5,847 bases of DNA from Flavobacteriaceae bacterium. Its GTDB lineage: Bacteria; Bacteroidota; Bacteroidia; Flavobacteriales; Flavobacteriaceae. The stretch spans positions 1 to 5,847 of the forward strand of contig JAMPYA010000141.1 in assembly GCA_023700885.1 (NCBI GenBank). Direction: 5' to 3'. Position 1 is the first letter of the stretch, and each line of letters starts with the position of its first letter. This document shows positions 4,372 to 5,847 of the stretch, in pieces. A program made the translations under genes and the position numbers. The notes beneath the pieces are model-generated. The model worked only from the letters and a program-made list of their open reading frames with translations. It made no database searches and was not told the origin of the DNA.

Positions 4372-5847
4372 TTAACGTTGAATATATAACCATCCTGAAA
4401 ATGCAGGAGTACCATCGCCTAAATTAAATACATAGTAATAAGTACCAACAGGTAGTTTTTCATTTCTTCTAACAACATTACCTGTATTGGCAGTTCCATC
4501 CCAATTGTTATTGTAGCCTTGTTTTTCATAAACTTTGTTACCCCAACGATTGTAGACTTCTAACTTGTTATTTGGATATAATTCAACACACTTAATGCTG
4601 AAATAATCATTAACACCATCATCATTTGGACTAAACTCGTTGAAAATTGTTAAACAAGCGGCTACTCCTAATACACTTCCTACGGTTACATTAGCAGTAC
4701 ATGTTGAGACATTTCCGTTGACATCTGTTACCGTTAAAACAACAGGATTATCGCCTAAATCATCAAAACCAAAGGTTGTAACATCAATACTGTAGCTAGC
4801 AATACCACAGGCATCAAAACTACCGTTATCTATATCTGCTGCTGTTATCACTGCAATATTATTTTGATCAAGGTTTACTGTAATATTTCGGCAGAAAACG
4901 GTTGGTGCTACTTTATCAACAACTGTTACCACGGCAACACAAGTTGAAGTATTACCACAAGCATCTGTTACTGTTAAAGTTACATTGTTAACTCCAACAT
5001 CAGCACAAGTAAAGGTTAATTTACTTGCAGATAAAGACACAGTGCTACATCCATCACTACTACCGCCATCTATCATTGAAGGAGTAATAGTAACTGAACC
5101 TTGAGCATTTAATTCAACTGTTATTGATTTACAAATGGCTGTTGGAGGTGTAATATCTCGTACAATAATTTTTTGAGAAGCTGTTGTTTTATTACTAGAT
5201 TCATCTAATGCAGTCCAAGTTCTAGTTATAGAATATGAGCCTTCACAATTTCCTTTAATTTTAACATCTTCAAAAGTTAAAGTAACATTACCACATAAAT
5301 CACTAGCTGTAGCTTGTGCAAATACCGGTATTGCCGGACAGTCTATAGTACTTTCTGCTGGTAAAGTTGCAATTACTGGTGGCGTAGTATCTATTACATT
5401 TACTGTTATTGTAGCTGTATCACAATTACCAGAGCCTTCTACTTCACATAATTTATAGGTAAACACATAACTTCCTGTTGCTATTCCGCTAGTAATTACC
5501 ACATCACCATTAGTTGTATTTATGGCAATATTTGAATGACTACCAGAAAGAATACTGATTGAAACATCATTAGAAACAACTGTTAATCCATTCAATAAAT
5601 CATTACTTAAAATATTACCAATAACACCATTAGTAGTACATTCCACCGCATTAAATGTATCATTTTTCACTACTAAATTGATGATAATATTGACTGATCC
5701 ACTTACGATTACTGTTCCATCATTAACACCATAGGTAAAATCTCCCGGATCTGATATACCATTATAATCTAATGGAGCATCATATAACAACCCCTCTAAT
5801 TGTGCTGATGTTAAAATCTGTCCAACTGTTACAGGTACACCACTGGC
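4372..5847 (-). CDS. C-terminal part of a large adhesin-like protein with type B T9SS sorting domain (gliding-motility-associated)
   Basis: 491 residues are visible, ending at TAA 4374-4372; the frame is open to the right edge, so the N-terminus is missing. A TTG at 5790 is an internal Leu codon, not a start. Visible residues about 1-60 and 61-153 are Ig/cadherin-like beta-sandwiches, with a GVIGNILSNDLLNG motif and FTYKLCEVEGSGNCDTATITV. Residues about 154-235 are HYR-like (DTTPPVIATLP to VRDITPP). Residues about 234-313 and 314-391 are two tandem related units (AICKSITVELN, VFCRNITVNLD; TVTDACGNTSTC, TVTDVNGNVSTC). Residues about 399-491 are the type B sorting domain, with FNEFSPNDDGVNDYFSI, LEVYNRWGNKVYE, NNWDGTA, LPVGTYYYVFNL and a final SGWLYIQR. 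This domain directs export through the T9SS to the cell surface. In F. johnsoniae, SprB carries such a domain and depends on SprF, whose homologue is the next gene here. An adhesin or gliding role is likely but not shown by the visible part. Confidence 0.92.
   Translation of the reverse strand, partial: ASGVPVTVGQILTSAQLEGLLYDAPLDYNGISDPGDFTYGVNDGTVIVSGSVNIIINLVVKNDTFNAVECTTNGVIGNILSNDLLNGLTVVSNDVSISILSGSHSNIAINTTNGDVVITSGIATGSYVFTYKLCEVEGSGNCDTATITVNVIDTTPPVIATLPAESTIDCPAIPVFAQATASDLCGNVTLTFEDVKIKGNCEGSYSITRTWTALDESSNKTTASQKIIVRDITPPTAICKSITVELNAQGSVTITPSMIDGGSSDGCSTVSLSASKLTFTCADVGVNNVTLTVTDACGNTSTCVAVVTVVDKVAPTVFCRNITVNLDQNNIAVITAADIDNGSFDACGIASYSIDVTTFGFDDLGDNPVVLTVTDVNGNVSTCTANVTVGSVLGVAACLTIFNEFSPNDDGVNDYFSIKCVELYPNNKLEVYNRWGNKVYEKQGYNNNWDGTANTGNVVRRNEKLPVGTYYYVFNLGDGTPAFSGWLYIQR
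4675..5148 (-). repeat. Two tandem protein-level repeats of about 80 residues
   Basis: Within the large secreted protein, two consecutive units (about 5148-4909 and 4908-4675) each begin with a P-T-x-x-C-[KR]-x-I-T-V motif. Each passes through a DG/DNGS.D.C segment and ends with LTVTD..GN.STC...VTV. The first conserved Cys of each unit is exactly 80 codons apart. The units are clearly related but diverged, and the second lacks the Cys in the TVTDACGN motif (TVTDVNGN). They probably form a stalk holding the adhesive part away from the surface. Confidence 0.75.

Noticed and set aside
5788..5790. TTG as the start of the large secreted protein
   Set aside because: The frame continues upstream without a stop to the window edge and reads as plausible Ig-like domain sequence (GQILTSAQLEGLLYDAP), so this is an internal Leu codon.

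Overview
The window is AT-rich, and every convincing gene lies on the minus strand. The organism is almost certainly a member of the Bacteroidota, most likely a flavobacterium. The evidence is a type B type IX secretion system (T9SS) sorting domain, a PorP/SprF-family membrane protein, a PorE-like TPR/propeller/OmpA lipoprotein-class architecture, signal peptides ending in a residue followed by Gln, leaderless-looking AT-rich start regions, and a TTTG/TANNTTTG-type promoter.

In transcription order (right to left): (1) 5847-4372 is the C-terminal 491 residues of a large secreted adhesin-like protein. It has Ig/HYR-like beta-sandwich repeats and ends in a gliding-motility-associated (type B) T9SS sorting domain. 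(2) 4251-3313 is a PorP/SprF-like outer-membrane beta-barrel protein. (3) 3202-1223 is a TPR + PD40 propeller + regulatory-like beta-sandwich + OmpA-C protein, followed by a strong Rho-independent terminator at about 1184-1152. (4) A 676-bp intergenic stretch (1222-547) carries several dyad symmetries and a candidate promoter. (5) 546-1 is the N-terminal 182 residues of a second secreted protein that runs off the left edge.

Genes 1-3 look like one SprB-like/SprF-like/PorE-like module. The large protein is the T9SS cargo, the SprF-like protein is probably its dedicated outer-membrane partner, and the OmpA-type protein probably ties the complex to peptidoglycan. The left-hand gene appears to open a separate transcription unit, possibly a second such module.

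The most interesting non-coding signal is a pair of homologous stem-loops, one in each of the two spacers of the module. Each begins 8-11 nt after the upstream stop codon. They share flanking sequence and show at least two compensatory base-pair differences. The promoter region of the left-hand gene also has two dyads with identical AAAC spacers overlapping the predicted promoter boxes, and a perfect 9-bp inverted repeat further upstream. I saw no CRISPR array, tRNA, rRNA, insertion sequence or phage gene.
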